From positions 1 through 64,000 of the forward strand of contig JASLGG010000052.1 in NCBI GenBank assembly GCA_030150265.1: 64,000 nucleotides of DNA. The letters are read 5' to 3'. The position numbers and the translations under genes were made by a program. This stretch comes from Protaetiibacter sp. GTDB taxonomy: Bacteria > Actinomycetota > Actinomycetes > Actinomycetales > Microbacteriaceae. Shown here one piece after another: positions 33,604-41,694 of the stretch. Each line of letters opens with the position of its first letter. The first letter of the stretch is position 1. The notes below the pieces were generated by a model. That model saw nothing but the letters and a program-made list of their open reading frames with translations. It was not told the origin of the DNA and did no database searches.

Positions 33604-35157
33604 ATGAGGACCCCCCGCCGCCTCGGCGCACTCGCCACCGTGCTCGCCGCCGCGCTCGCTCTGTCCGGGTGCGGCATCCTGCCGCTCTTCCCGAGCGGCG
33701 GCGGGGCCGACCGCCCCGGTCCGACCGGTGAGCAGGTCGACGCGGCGCTCGTGCCGTTCTACACGCAGAAGCTCGACTGGTCGGGCTGCGGCGCGAGCGG
33801 CATCGACTGCACCCGGGTGACGGTGCCGCTCGACTGGAGCGACCCGGGCGGCGACACGATCGAGATCGCGGTCGCGCGCCACAAGGCGAGCGGCACGCCC
33901 CTCGGCTCGCTGCTCATCAACCCGGGCGGTCCCGGCGGGTCGGGCTACGACTTCGTGCACGACTCGGTGGACTACGTCGTCACGCGCGACGTGCTCGCGA
34001 AGTACGACGTCATCGGCTTCGACCCCCGTGGCGTCAACCACTCGACGCCGGTCGTCTGCTACTCCGATCAGGCCGACCAGGACGAGTACCTCTACGGCAC
34101 CTACTCCTCCGCCTACGGCACGCAGGGCTGGCTCGACGAGCTGACCGTCCGCGAGAAGGACTGGGCGGCGGCGTGCGAGAAGAACACCGGACCGCTGCTC
34201 GGCCACCTCGACGCGGCGTCCGTCGCGCGCGACATGGACGTCATCCGCGCCGTGCTCGGCGACAAGGAGCTGCACTACCTCGGCTACTCCTACGGCACCC
34301 ACCTCGGCACGATGTACGCCGAGCTGTTCCCGAAGAAGGTCGGGCGGATGGTGCTCGACGGAGCCGTCGACCCCCAGGTCGGCGACCTCGAGGCGCTCAC
34401 CACCCAGATGGCCGGCTTCGACTCGGCGCTGCGGGCCTACATGGACTGGTGCCTGCAGGGCTCCGGATGCCCGTTCTCCGGCAGCACGGATGCCGCGCTG
34501 CAGACCGTGCGGCAGATGCTCGACACGGTCGACGCGCGCCGCTTCCGGGCCTCCGACGGGCGCGTGCTCGACTCGGCCACGGTCGCCACCGGCATCATCT
34601 TCACCCTCTACTCGGAGAGCTACTGGTCCGAGCTGTCGAACCTCTTCGTGCAGCTGCGCAAGGGGGACGCGGACACCGTGTTCCAGTACGCGGACGCCTA
34701 CAACGGGCGCTCCTCGAGCGGCTACGAGGACAACTCGATGGACATCTACACGGCCGTGACGTGCGACGAGGGCGATCTCGCGACCGACGGCGTGCCGGTG
34801 ATGGACGGCCTCGCCCGCATCGACGCCGCGGCCCCGATCCTCGGCCGCTACGCCGCCTACGACGACTACGCCGTGCTCAAGGTGGTGTGCTCCAACTGGC
34901 CGGTGAAGCGTCCGGACCTCCCGACGAGCTTCACGGCTCCGGGTGCCGCCCCGATCATGGTGATCGGCACGACCAACGACCCGGCGACCCCCTACGCCAA
35001 CGCGGTCTCGCTCGCGAAGCAGCTCTCGAGCGGCTTCCTCGTGACCTACCGGGGCGAAGGCCACACGATCTACGCGCAGGGTGTGGCGTGCGTCGACGGC
35101 ACGGTCGACGCCTACCTCCTGAAGGGGACCGTGCCATCCGCCGACCCGAAGTGCTGA
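33604..35157 (+). CDS. Secreted lipoprotein alpha/beta-hydrolase, tripeptidyl aminopeptidase-like
   Basis: A 517-residue protein. The signal peptide ends in the lipobox ALSGC (Cys23). An alpha/beta-hydrolase domain follows with the oxyanion region LLINPGGPGGSGYDF, the nucleophile Ser229 in GYSYGT, and a C-terminal TAP-like domain containing the acid (GTTNDPATPY) and histidine (YRGEGHTIYAQG). This architecture matches the SlpD/Tap peptidases of Streptomyces, which remove tripeptides from the N-termini of secreted proteins. It is leaderless by its -10 box at 33592. Conserved Cys pairs (CGASGIDC and CLQGSGC) fit an extracellular location. Confidence 0.92.
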   Translation: MRTPRRLGALATVLAAALALSGCGILPLFPSGGGADRPGPTGEQVDAALVPFYTQKLDWSGCGASGIDCTRVTVPLDWSDPGGDTIEIAVARHKASGTPLGSLLINPGGPGGSGYDFVHDSVDYVVTRDVLAKYDVIGFDPRGVNHSTPVVCYSDQADQDEYLYGTYSSAYGTQGWLDELTVREKDWAAACEKNTGPLLGHLDAASVARDMDVIRAVLGDKELHYLGYSYGTHLGTMYAELFPKKVGRMVLDGAVDPQVGDLEALTTQMAGFDSALRAYMDWCLQGSGCPFSGSTDAALQTVRQMLDTVDARRFRASDGRVLDSATVATGIIFTLYSESYWSELSNLFVQLRKGDADTVFQYADAYNGRSSSGYEDNSMDIYTAVTCDEGDLATDGVPVMDGLARIDAAAPILGRYAAYDDYAVLKVVCSNWPVKRPDLPTSFTAPGAAPIMVIGTTNDPATPYANAVSLAKQLSSGFLVTYRGEGHTIYAQGVACVDGTVDAYLLKGTVPSADPKC

Positions 35158-35182
35158 CGCGCGAGATCGCGGTGCGGATGCG

Positions 35183-36433
35183 ATGAGCCGCCGTCTCACC
35201 CTCCTGTTCTCGGCCTTCGAGGCGCTGCTCGTGGTCGCGATCGGGGTCGCGATCCCGCTGCTCGTGGCGACCCTGCTGTGGGCGATCCAGTTCGGCTTCG
35301 CGCCCGACTGGGCGGGCTTCTGGCGGGCCGCGGTCGACGTGTGGCTGATCGGGCACGGCGTCGACGTGCGCTTCACGCTCGACGAGCTCACCGCGGTCAC
35401 GATCGGCGCCCCCGCGGGCACGGTCGTGGCGGTCACGATCGCGGCGCTCGGCTTCGCCCTGCTCACGCTGCTGCTCGGGGTGCGCGCGGGCGCGCGCGTC
35501 TCCGAGACCGGTCACCGCCTGCTCGGCGCGGTCACCGCGGTCGTCGTGTTCGGCGTGCTCGCGCTCCTGCTCACCCTCTCGGCCGTGCACGTCGCGGCCC
35601 GGCCGTCGATCTGGCAGGGCGCGCTGCTGCCCCCGATCGTGTTCGGCGCGGGGCTGCTGCTCGGGATGCTGCGGACGGATGCGGCCCGCGGCCTCGCGCT
35701 GCGCGGTCGCGTCGGCGAGTGGCTGTCGTCCTGGGACCCGCGCGCGCGGGCGGGCGCGGCGGCCGCGCTGCGGGCGGGCACCGCATCCGTCGCGATCGTG
35801 CTGCTCGCGAGCGCGATCGCCGCGGCCGCCGTGCTCGTCGCGGGCTACGCCCAGGCGATCCGGATGTACGAGGCGCTGCACACGGAGGTGCTCGGCGGTG
35901 TCGTTCTGACGGCCGGCCAGCTGGCCTTCGTGCCCGACGTCGTGATCTGGGCGGCGTCCTGGTTCGTCGGCCCCGGCTTCGCCCTCGGCGCGGGGTCGCA
36001 GGTGTCGCCGCTCGGCACGGCGGTGGGGCCGCTGCCGGCCGTGCCGCTGCTCGGCGCGCTGCCGAGCGGCGAGCTGTCGTTCGGCTTCGTCGGCCTCGCG
36101 GTGCCGGTCGCGGCCGCGTTCATCTCGGGCGTGGCCGTGCGCCGTGGCCTCGTGCGTGCGCTCGGCGACGGGCCGCGCCTGCCGTGGTTCGCGCTCGTCG
36201 CGGGCGGCGGCGCGGTGACGGGCGGACTGCTGCTGGGGCTGCTCGCGGCCGCCTCGGCGGGCGGGCTCGGCCCCGGCCGCTTCTCCGCGCTCGGTCCGGA
36301 TGCCATGGCGGTCGGCCTCGCCGCGGGCGCCGAGCTCCTCGTCGGCCTCGCGCTGGGCCTCGCGGCGGGTGCGCTTCCGGCTTCCGTGCGCGACCGCGCC
36401 GGCACCGGATCGGCGCCGCCCGACGACCGGTAG
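35183..36433 (+). CDS. DUF6350 integral membrane protein
   Basis: A 416-residue, very hydrophobic protein with about ten predicted helices. The segment DVVIWAASWFVGPGFALGAG followed by SQVSPLGTAVGPLPAVPLLG matches the conserved core of DUF6350 proteins, which are encoded immediately upstream of purN in many actinobacteria. Their role is unknown, though a cell-division link has been suggested for the family. The ATG at 35183 lies 25 bp after the peptidase stop. Its TAG stop (36431-36433) forms the first half of the purN -10 box. Confidence 0.85.
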   Translation: MSRRLTLLFSAFEALLVVAIGVAIPLLVATLLWAIQFGFAPDWAGFWRAAVDVWLIGHGVDVRFTLDELTAVTIGAPAGTVVAVTIAALGFALLTLLLGVRAGARVSETGHRLLGAVTAVVVFGVLALLLTLSAVHVAARPSIWQGALLPPIVFGAGLLLGMLRTDAARGLALRGRVGEWLSSWDPRARAGAAAALRAGTASVAIVLLASAIAAAAVLVAGYAQAIRMYEALHTEVLGGVVLTAGQLAFVPDVVIWAASWFVGPGFALGAGSQVSPLGTAVGPLPAVPLLGALPSGELSFGFVGLAVPVAAAFISGVAVRRGLVRALGDGPRLPWFALVAGGGAVTGGLLLGLLAAASAGGLGPGRFSALGPDAMAVGLAAGAELLVGLALGLAAGALPASVRDRAGTGSAPPDDR

Positions 36434-36436
36434 GCT
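36431..36436 (+). promoter_or_regulatory. -10 box (TAGGCT) of purN overlapping the preceding stop codon
   Basis: TAGGCT ends six bases before the GTG of purN. Its first three bases are the stop codon of the DUF6350 gene, so terminator-free readthrough plus a dedicated leaderless promoter are both possible. Confidence 0.55.
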
Positions 36437-36442
36437 GAGCGC

Positions 36443-37030
36443 GTGCTCCGCCTCGTCGTCCTCATCTCCGGGGGCGGCTCCAACCTCCGCGCGCTCCTCG
36501 ACGCCTCGCAGGACGCGGAGTTCCTCGCGCGGGTCGTGGCGGTCGGTGCCGACCGCCAGGCCGACGGACTCGCCCACGCGGAGGAGTTCGGCATCCCGAG
36601 CTTCGTGGTGCCGTTCACCTCGTTCCCGGACCGCGAGTCCTGGGGCGAGGAGCTGCTCGCCCAGCTGCGCGAGTGGGAGCCCGACCTCGTGATCCTGTCG
36701 GGTCTCATGCGCCTGCTGCCGCACCAGGTCGTCGCCGCCTACGCGCCGGCGATCATCAACACGCATCCGGCGTACCTGCCCGAGTTCCCGGGCGCCCACG
36801 GCGTGCGGGACGCGCTCGCGGCGGGTGTCGCGCAGACGGGGGCGAGCGTCATCGTGGTCGACGACGGGGTCGACACCGGTCCGATCCTCGCCCAGCGCCG
36901 GGTGCCGATCGAGCCCGGCGACACCGAGGCGGCGCTCCACGAGCGCATCAAGCCCGTCGAGCGCGAGCTGCTCATCCAGGCCGTGCTCGACATCGCGAAC
37001 CAGACCATCGACCTCAAGGAGCTCCGTTGA
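36443..37030 (+). CDS. purN: Phosphoribosylglycinamide formyltransferase (GART)
   Basis: A 195-residue enzyme of normal length for PurN, which transfers formyl from 10-formyl-tetrahydrofolate to glycinamide ribotide in step 3 of purine synthesis. Phosphate-binding ISGGGSNLRALL, the catalytic Asn-His in INTHPAYLPEFPGAHGV, and the catalytic Asp in VDDGVDTGPIL are present. It starts at a GTG with no ribosome-binding site, six bases after TAGGCT. It overlaps purH by four bases (TTGA at 37027-37030). Confidence 0.97.
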   Translation: MLRLVVLISGGGSNLRALLDASQDAEFLARVVAVGADRQADGLAHAEEFGIPSFVVPFTSFPDRESWGEELLAQLREWEPDLVILSGLMRLLPHQVVAAYAPAIINTHPAYLPEFPGAHGVRDALAAGVAQTGASVIVVDDGVDTGPILAQRRVPIEPGDTEAALHERIKPVERELLIQAVLDIANQTIDLKELR

Positions 37031-38613
37031 GCGGCCCCGCCATCGACCCGTCCCTCTACCGCGAGCGCGACCGCGTGCCGATCCGCCGCGCCCTCGTCGC
37101 GGTCTCCGACAAGACCGGTCTCGTCGAGCTGGCCCGCGCGCTCGCCGACGCGGGCGTCGAGATCGTCTCGACCGGCGGCACCTCGAAGGCGATCGCGGAT
37201 GCCGGCATCCCGGTCACCCAGGTCGGCGACCTCACGGGCTTCCCCGAGCACCTCGACGGCCGGGTGCGCACCCTGCACCCCAAGGTGCACTCGGGTCTGC
37301 TCGCCGACCTGCGGCTCGAGAGCCACGAGCAGGAGCTGGTGGCCTTCGGCATCGAGCCCTTCGAGCTCGTGGTCGTCAACCTCTACCCCTTCGCCGCGAC
37401 GGTCGCCTCGGGCGCCGCGCCGGATGCCGTGATCGAGCAGATCGACATCGGCGGGCCCGCCATGGTGCGCGCCTCGGCCAAGAACCACGCGAACGTCGCC
37501 GTCGTCGTCTCGCCGGCACGCTACCCCGACGTGGTCGCCGCCGTGGAGACCGGCGGCACGACGCTCGCCCAGCGCCGCGAGCTCGCGGTGGAGGCGTTCC
37601 GCCACACCGCCACCTACGACATCGGCGTCGCGAGCTGGATGGGCTCGGTCGTCGCTCCCGACGACGAGGGCTCCGGCTTCCCCAGCTGGACCGGCGCGAG
37701 CTGGGACCGCGCCGAGCTGCTGCGCTACGGCGAGAACTCCCATCAGCGCGCCGCGCTCTACCGCTCGCCCCAGGGCCGCGGCATCGCGCAGGCGACCCAG
37801 CTGCAGGGCAAGGAGATGTCGTACAACAACTACGTCGACGCGGATGCCGCCCTGCGCGCCGCGTTCGACCACGACGAGCCCGCGGTCGCCATCATCAAGC
37901 ACGCGAACCCCTGCGGCATCGCGACCGCGGCGACGATCGCCGAGGCGCACGCGCTCGCGCACGCCTGCGATCCGGTGTCGGCCTACGGCGGCGTCATCGC
38001 CGCCAACCGCCCGCTCACCCGGGAGGCGGCGGAGTCGATCGCCCCGATCTTCACGGAGGTCGTGGTGGCCCCCGGCTTCGAACCGGGCGCCCTCGAGGTG
38101 CTCGCGGGCAAGAAGAACCTGCGACTGCTGGAGCTGCCGGCGGATGCCGCGCGCAGCACCGTCGAGCTGCGCCAGCTCTCGGGCGGCCTGCTGCTGCAGC
38201 AGGCCGACGCCCACTTCGCCGACCCCTCGACGTGGACGCTCGCCGCCGGCGAGCCCGCCGACGAGGCGACGCTCGCCGATCTCGCCTTCGCGTGGCGGGC
38301 GGTGCGCGCCGTCAAGTCGAACGCGATCCTGCTCGCCGCGGGCGGCGCATCCGTCGGCGTCGGGATGGGGCAGGTGAACCGGGTGGACTCGTGCCGGCTC
38401 GCCGTCGAGCGGGCGGGGGAGCGGGCGGCGGGGTCGGTCGCCGCATCCGACGCGTTCTTCCCCTTCGACGACGGCCCGCGCATCCTGCTCGAGGCGGGCG
38501 TGACGGCCATCGTGCAGCCGGGCGGCTCGATCCGCGACGAGGACGTCATCGCCGCCTGCCGGGAGTTCGGCGTGACCCTCTACCTCACGGGCGAGCGCCA
38601 CTTCTTCCACTGA
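37027..38613 (+). CDS. purH: Bifunctional AICAR formyltransferase/IMP cyclohydrolase
   Basis: A 528-residue protein that performs the last two steps of IMP synthesis. The N-terminal MGS-like cyclohydrolase domain (about 15-210) contains SDKTGLVELARAL and HPKVHSGLL. The C-terminal formyltransferase domain contains LRYGENSHQRAALY, GKEMSYNNYVDADAA and KHANPCG (catalytic Lys-His region), and ends RHFFH as usual. The start is the rare TTG at 37027 inside the purN stop, supported by AAGGAG seven bases upstream. It forms an operon with purN. Confidence 0.97.
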   Translation: MSGPAIDPSLYRERDRVPIRRALVAVSDKTGLVELARALADAGVEIVSTGGTSKAIADAGIPVTQVGDLTGFPEHLDGRVRTLHPKVHSGLLADLRLESHEQELVAFGIEPFELVVVNLYPFAATVASGAAPDAVIEQIDIGGPAMVRASAKNHANVAVVVSPARYPDVVAAVETGGTTLAQRRELAVEAFRHTATYDIGVASWMGSVVAPDDEGSGFPSWTGASWDRAELLRYGENSHQRAALYRSPQGRGIAQATQLQGKEMSYNNYVDADAALRAAFDHDEPAVAIIKHANPCGIATAATIAEAHALAHACDPVSAYGGVIAANRPLTREAAESIAPIFTEVVVAPGFEPGALEVLAGKKNLRLLELPADAARSTVELRQLSGGLLLQQADAHFADPSTWTLAAGEPADEATLADLAFAWRAVRAVKSNAILLAAGGASVGVGMGQVNRVDSCRLAVERAGERAAGSVAASDAFFPFDDGPRILLEAGVTAIVQPGGSIRDEDVIAACREFGVTLYLTGERHFFH

Positions 38614-38640
38614 GCTCTGCGGCGCGCCTCCAGACCCCGC

Positions 38641-38792
38641 ACCTCAGAAATGCAGGAGCGCCGAGACCTCCCACCTCAGAAATGCAGGACCTTCCGCCGC
38701 GAGGCGCTGGAGTGACGGGGAAGTCACCCGGCGGCGGTCCGGATCTCCTGCATTTCTGAGGGGCGGCGACGGGCCGCTCCTGCATTTCTGAG
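38641..38792. repeat. Palindromic cluster of four CTCAGAAATGCAGGA repeats
   Basis: Two direct copies start at 38641 and 38673 (ACCTCAGAAATGCAGGA), and two inverted copies (TCCTGCATTTCTGAG) start at 38746 and 38778. Both pairs have the same 32-bp pitch. The array sits between the convergent genes purH and the purine permease and probably forms nested hairpins acting as a two-way terminator. With only two copies per arm and unequal spacers, it is not a CRISPR array. Confidence 0.85.
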
Positions 38793-38861
38793 ACGGACGA
38801 GGGGCGGCGCCCACGGTCCCGGCGGGTGTGGTCGCCGCCCCTCGGCGGATGCGGATGCGGC

Positions 38862-40307
38862 TCAGGCGCCGAAGAGCGCCTCGATCGGCCCGCGGGCGAA
38901 GTAGATGAGGAAGCCGGCGGCGACCACCCAGAGCAGCGCGTGGATCCGCTTGGCCTTGCCGCTGAGCGCCTGCACGGCGACCCAGCTCACGAAGCCCGCG
39001 CCGATGCCGTTCGCGATCGAGTAGGTGAGCGGCATGACCGTGACGGTGAGGAACACGGGCAGCAGCACGGCGAAGTCGGTGAGGTCGATGTGCTTGACCT
39101 GCGCCATCATCATCGCGCCCACCACGACGAGCGCCGCCGCGGCGACCTCGGTCGGCACGATCTCGGTGAGCGGCGTGAAGAACATCGCGAGCAGGAACAT
39201 CGCACCCGTGATGACGTTCGCGAAGCCGGTGCGCGCGCCCTCGCCGATGCCGGAGCCCGACTCGATGAAGACGGTGTTCGACGACGACGAGGTGAGGCCG
39301 CCGGCGACCGCGCCGACGCCCTCCACGATGAGCGCCGACCGGATGCGCGGGAAGTCGCCCTTGGCATCCGCGAGGCCGGCCTCCTTGGCGAGACCCGTCA
39401 TGGTGCCCATCGCGTCGAAGAAGTTCGTGAACACGAGGGTGAAGACCAGCATGATGATCGTCACGATGCTGACCTTGCCGAGGTCGAAGCCGAAGTCGAC
39501 GGCGCCGATGAGGCTCAGGTCGGGCAGCTGGAACGGCGAGCCGCTCAGCGCGGGGACCGTGAGACCCCATCCGCCCGGGTTCACGCCGTCGGCGCTGAAC
39601 TTCGGGCCGATGTGCCAGATCGCCTCGACCACGACCGAGAGCACGGTGCCGGCGACGAGGCCGATGAGCAGCCCGCCCTTGACCTTGCGCGCCACCAGGA
39701 TGCCGGTGAGCACGAGCGTCACGATGAACATGATCGTCGGCACGGTCGCGACCGACCCGCCGACACCCAGCCCGACGGGCGGCGAGGACTCGCCGGTCGC
39801 CGTGACGAAGCCCGAGTTCACGAAGCCGATGAAGGCGATGAAGAGGCCGATGCCCACCGTGATGGCGATCTTGAGCTCGAACGGCACCGCGTCGAAGATC
39901 ATCTTGCGCAGGCCGGTCGCGGCGAGCAGCACGATGATGAGGCCGTTGATCACCACGAGCGCCATGGCCTCGGGCCAGGTCACCTGGCCGACCACCGAGA
40001 ACGCCAGGAAGGCGTTGATGCCGAGGCCCGCCGCGAAGGCGAACGGCAGCCGGGTGATGATGCCGAACAGGATCGTCATGACGCCCGCGGTGAGCGCCGT
40101 GACGGCGCCGAGCGCCCCGAAGGCGAGGGTGTTGCCATCGATGTCGGGCTTCCCCGACAGGATGATCGGGTTGAGGATCACGATGTAGGCCATCGTGACG
40201 AAGGTCACGAGGCCGCCGCGGATCTCGGCGCCGACGGTCGATCCCCGCTCGGTGATGTGGAAGAAGCGGTCGAGCCCGGATGCGGGCTTGGTGGTGGATG
40301 CGGTCAC
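38862..40307 (-). CDS. NCS2-family purine permease, AzgA-like
   Basis: A 481-residue transporter with about 13 hydrophobic segments. The N-terminus DRFFHITERGSTVGAEIRGG and TFVTMAYIVILNPIIL are hallmarks of the AzgA subgroup of adenine/guanine/hypoxanthine proton symporters. TSSSSNTVFIESGSGIGEGA corresponds to the conserved substrate-site loop (usually TSTVTTYIESAAGI). It starts at a GTG, seven bases after a TACACT -10-like box and without a ribosome-binding site. Its position facing purN-purH suggests a purine-salvage link; which base is carried is not clear. Confidence 0.92.
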   Translation of the reverse strand: MTASTTKPASGLDRFFHITERGSTVGAEIRGGLVTFVTMAYIVILNPIILSGKPDIDGNTLAFGALGAVTALTAGVMTILFGIITRLPFAFAAGLGINAFLAFSVVGQVTWPEAMALVVINGLIIVLLAATGLRKMIFDAVPFELKIAITVGIGLFIAFIGFVNSGFVTATGESSPPVGLGVGGSVATVPTIMFIVTLVLTGILVARKVKGGLLIGLVAGTVLSVVVEAIWHIGPKFSADGVNPGGWGLTVPALSGSPFQLPDLSLIGAVDFGFDLGKVSIVTIIMLVFTLVFTNFFDAMGTMTGLAKEAGLADAKGDFPRIRSALIVEGVGAVAGGLTSSSSNTVFIESGSGIGEGARTGFANVITGAMFLLAMFFTPLTEIVPTEVAAAALVVVGAMMMAQVKHIDLTDFAVLLPVFLTVTVMPLTYSIANGIGAGFVSWVAVQALSGKAKRIHALLWVVAAGFLIYFARGPIEALFGA

Positions 40308-40387
40308 CCGCCCGAGTGTAGTGAACGGCCCGCCGCGGCCGGGAGCGGTTCATTGCGGCGACAGATGAGCACTCCTAGGCTCGGTGC

Positions 40388-41401
40388 ATGACAGTCGAGG
40401 CCGCCGGCGATGGCGGGGATGCGAAAGCGGCTCAGCCGAGCGGATCCCGGATGCTGCTGGGCCTGCTCGGCGCCGTGGCGGCGGATGCGGTCATCCTGCT
40501 CGCCGGGCCGCAGACCGTTGCCGCGATCGTGTTCGCGCCCTTCATGGGCATCCCGATGATCCTGCTGATGTTCGTCGCCGTCGGGTTCGCGACCGCCGGC
40601 ATCCTGCGTCTGGCCACGGGCATGTGGCGGGCGCTGCCCGGGGTGCTTGCCGGGGTCGCCGCGCTCGCCGCCTGCATCGCGCTGTTCAGCCAGACGCCCA
40701 CGGTCCCGATGACCTGGATACCGACGCTCGGCATCGACATCGGGTTCGTCCCCGCCGCCCCGATCTCGGCGGCTGCCGCCGCGCTCGCCCTGCCGCGCTG
40801 GTGGGTGCGGGTGCTCGGCGGCGCGCTCGTACTGCTCGCCGGGGCGATGCTCCTCGGGCCGGCCATCGTCGCCGCTAGCGAGCGCCGTGCCGCGGAGGAG
40901 GAGGCGGAGCGTCGCGCCGCTGTCGAGCTGTTCGAGCGGCGTCTCGACGGCCCGAGGCCCGTCACGACCGACTGGGTGGGTGCTCACCGGGTGGACGACA
41001 CCTCGTTCTACCTCACGGAGGGCGGGGCGCTGCAGATCGATGTGTATGACCTTCCCCAGGGCAGCCGCGACGAGTTCGCGTGCTGGATACTGACCCCCGG
41101 TATGAGCTCGTTCGACGAGACCGTCACGATGGACGACTTCGCGGGGGTGTGCGGGCCGCGCGGTGACGCACGGTGGGAACGTGCCGACGGCAGTGTGATC
41201 GCGCTCGTGCTCGACGGGCGCCTCGTGACGGTGGGCCCGCCGCCGAGGGAGAGGCTTGTCGAGTTGGGTGTGGATCGCGCCGCCACCGCTGCGGAGATCA
41301 CCGCGGCAGCGGAGCAACTGCGTCCCCTGACCCGCGACGAATATCGCGCGGAGCTCCTGCGAGAGCAGGAGCGCTGGGCTCGGCTGGGCGAGCCGGACTG
41401 A
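40388..41401 (+). CDS. Membrane protein of unknown function with soluble C-terminal domain
   Basis: A 337-residue protein with about five hydrophobic segments in residues 22-155, a charged helical linker (ERRAAEEEAERRAAVELFER) and a soluble domain of about 150 residues with a single Cys pair (FACWILTP and FAGVCGPR). No family is recognised. TAGGCT ends six bases before the ATG (leaderless). It diverges from the purine permease with an 80-bp gap. Codon use is slightly less GC-biased than its neighbours. Confidence 0.75.
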   Translation: MTVEAAGDGGDAKAAQPSGSRMLLGLLGAVAADAVILLAGPQTVAAIVFAPFMGIPMILLMFVAVGFATAGILRLATGMWRALPGVLAGVAALAACIALFSQTPTVPMTWIPTLGIDIGFVPAAPISAAAAALALPRWWVRVLGGALVLLAGAMLLGPAIVAASERRAAEEEAERRAAVELFERRLDGPRPVTTDWVGAHRVDDTSFYLTEGGALQIDVYDLPQGSRDEFACWILTPGMSSFDETVTMDDFAGVCGPRGDARWERADGSVIALVLDGRLVTVGPPPRERLVELGVDRAATAAEITAAAEQLRPLTRDEYRAELLREQERWARLGEPD

Positions 41402-41428
41402 GGCCGCAATATCGCCTGTGCACGGATG

Positions 41429-41456
41429 TTGCATCCGCCGCGCGCGCGGGCATAGT
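41429..41456 (+). promoter_or_regulatory. Promoter of the ABC exporter operon
   Basis: TTGCAT (-35, 41429-41434) and TAGTCT (-10, 41451-41456) are separated by 16 bp. Transcription would begin near 41463, giving a 5' leader of about 230 nt that includes a small ORF and two hairpins before the first transporter gene. Confidence 0.6.
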
Positions 41457-41514
41457 CTGTAGGGCTGCTCGGTCATCCTCCGGGCGGACGAAGCTCGCAC
41501 GACGAGGAGGCATC

Positions 41515-41589
41515 ATGACGAACACCGGCAACCCGCGCCTGGCCACGGACGCGACCCCGGGCGTCGCCCCCTCGCCGCGCCGCCGTTAG
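41515..41589 (+). CDS. 24-residue leader peptide ORF upstream of ABC exporter
   Basis: ATG at 41515 is preceded at ideal spacing by GAGGAGG (41504-41510) and ends with TAG at 41587. The peptide begins MTNTGNPRLATDATPG and ends in VAPSPRRR. The strong ribosome-binding site, the location in the leader of a two-gene exporter operon and the hairpins immediately after it suggest a translated leader that senses ribosome stalling, as in attenuation of drug-resistance genes. The Pro-Ser-Pro and Arg triplet near the end could slow ribosomes. It is not similar to any leader I recognise, and function is inferred from layout only. Confidence 0.55.
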   Translation: MTNTGNPRLATDATPGVAPSPRRR

Positions 41590-41611
41590 CGGCACAGCCC
41601 GCCCGCCCCTC

Positions 41612-41677
41612 CGACGGATCCGGAATCCGTCGTCCCACCCACACGTTGCACCTCTTCGCACGCGGACGTCCGCGTGC
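41612..41677 (+). promoter_or_regulatory. Putative attenuator: two hairpins in the exporter leader
   Basis: Hairpin 1 has arms CGACGGAT and ATCCGTCG with a five-base loop (41612-41632). Hairpin 2 is the perfect palindrome formed by GCACGCGGAC and GTCCGCGTGC (41658-41677). In addition GCCTCCT at 41678-41684 is complementary to AGGAGGC in the leader ORF's ribosome-binding site (41505-41511), offering a competing long-range pairing. Confidence 0.5.
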
Positions 41678-41694
41678 GCCTCCTGGATGACCTC

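Noticed and set aside
38641..38792. Possible CRISPR array
   Set aside because: Only two copies per orientation, inverted arrangement, unequal spacers and no cas genes.
41674..41694. GTG at 41674 as start of the first ABC exporter gene
   Set aside because: It lies inside the perfect hairpin 41658-41677 and has no ribosome-binding site; the ATG at 41695 has GGATGA at suitable distance. Not fully excluded.
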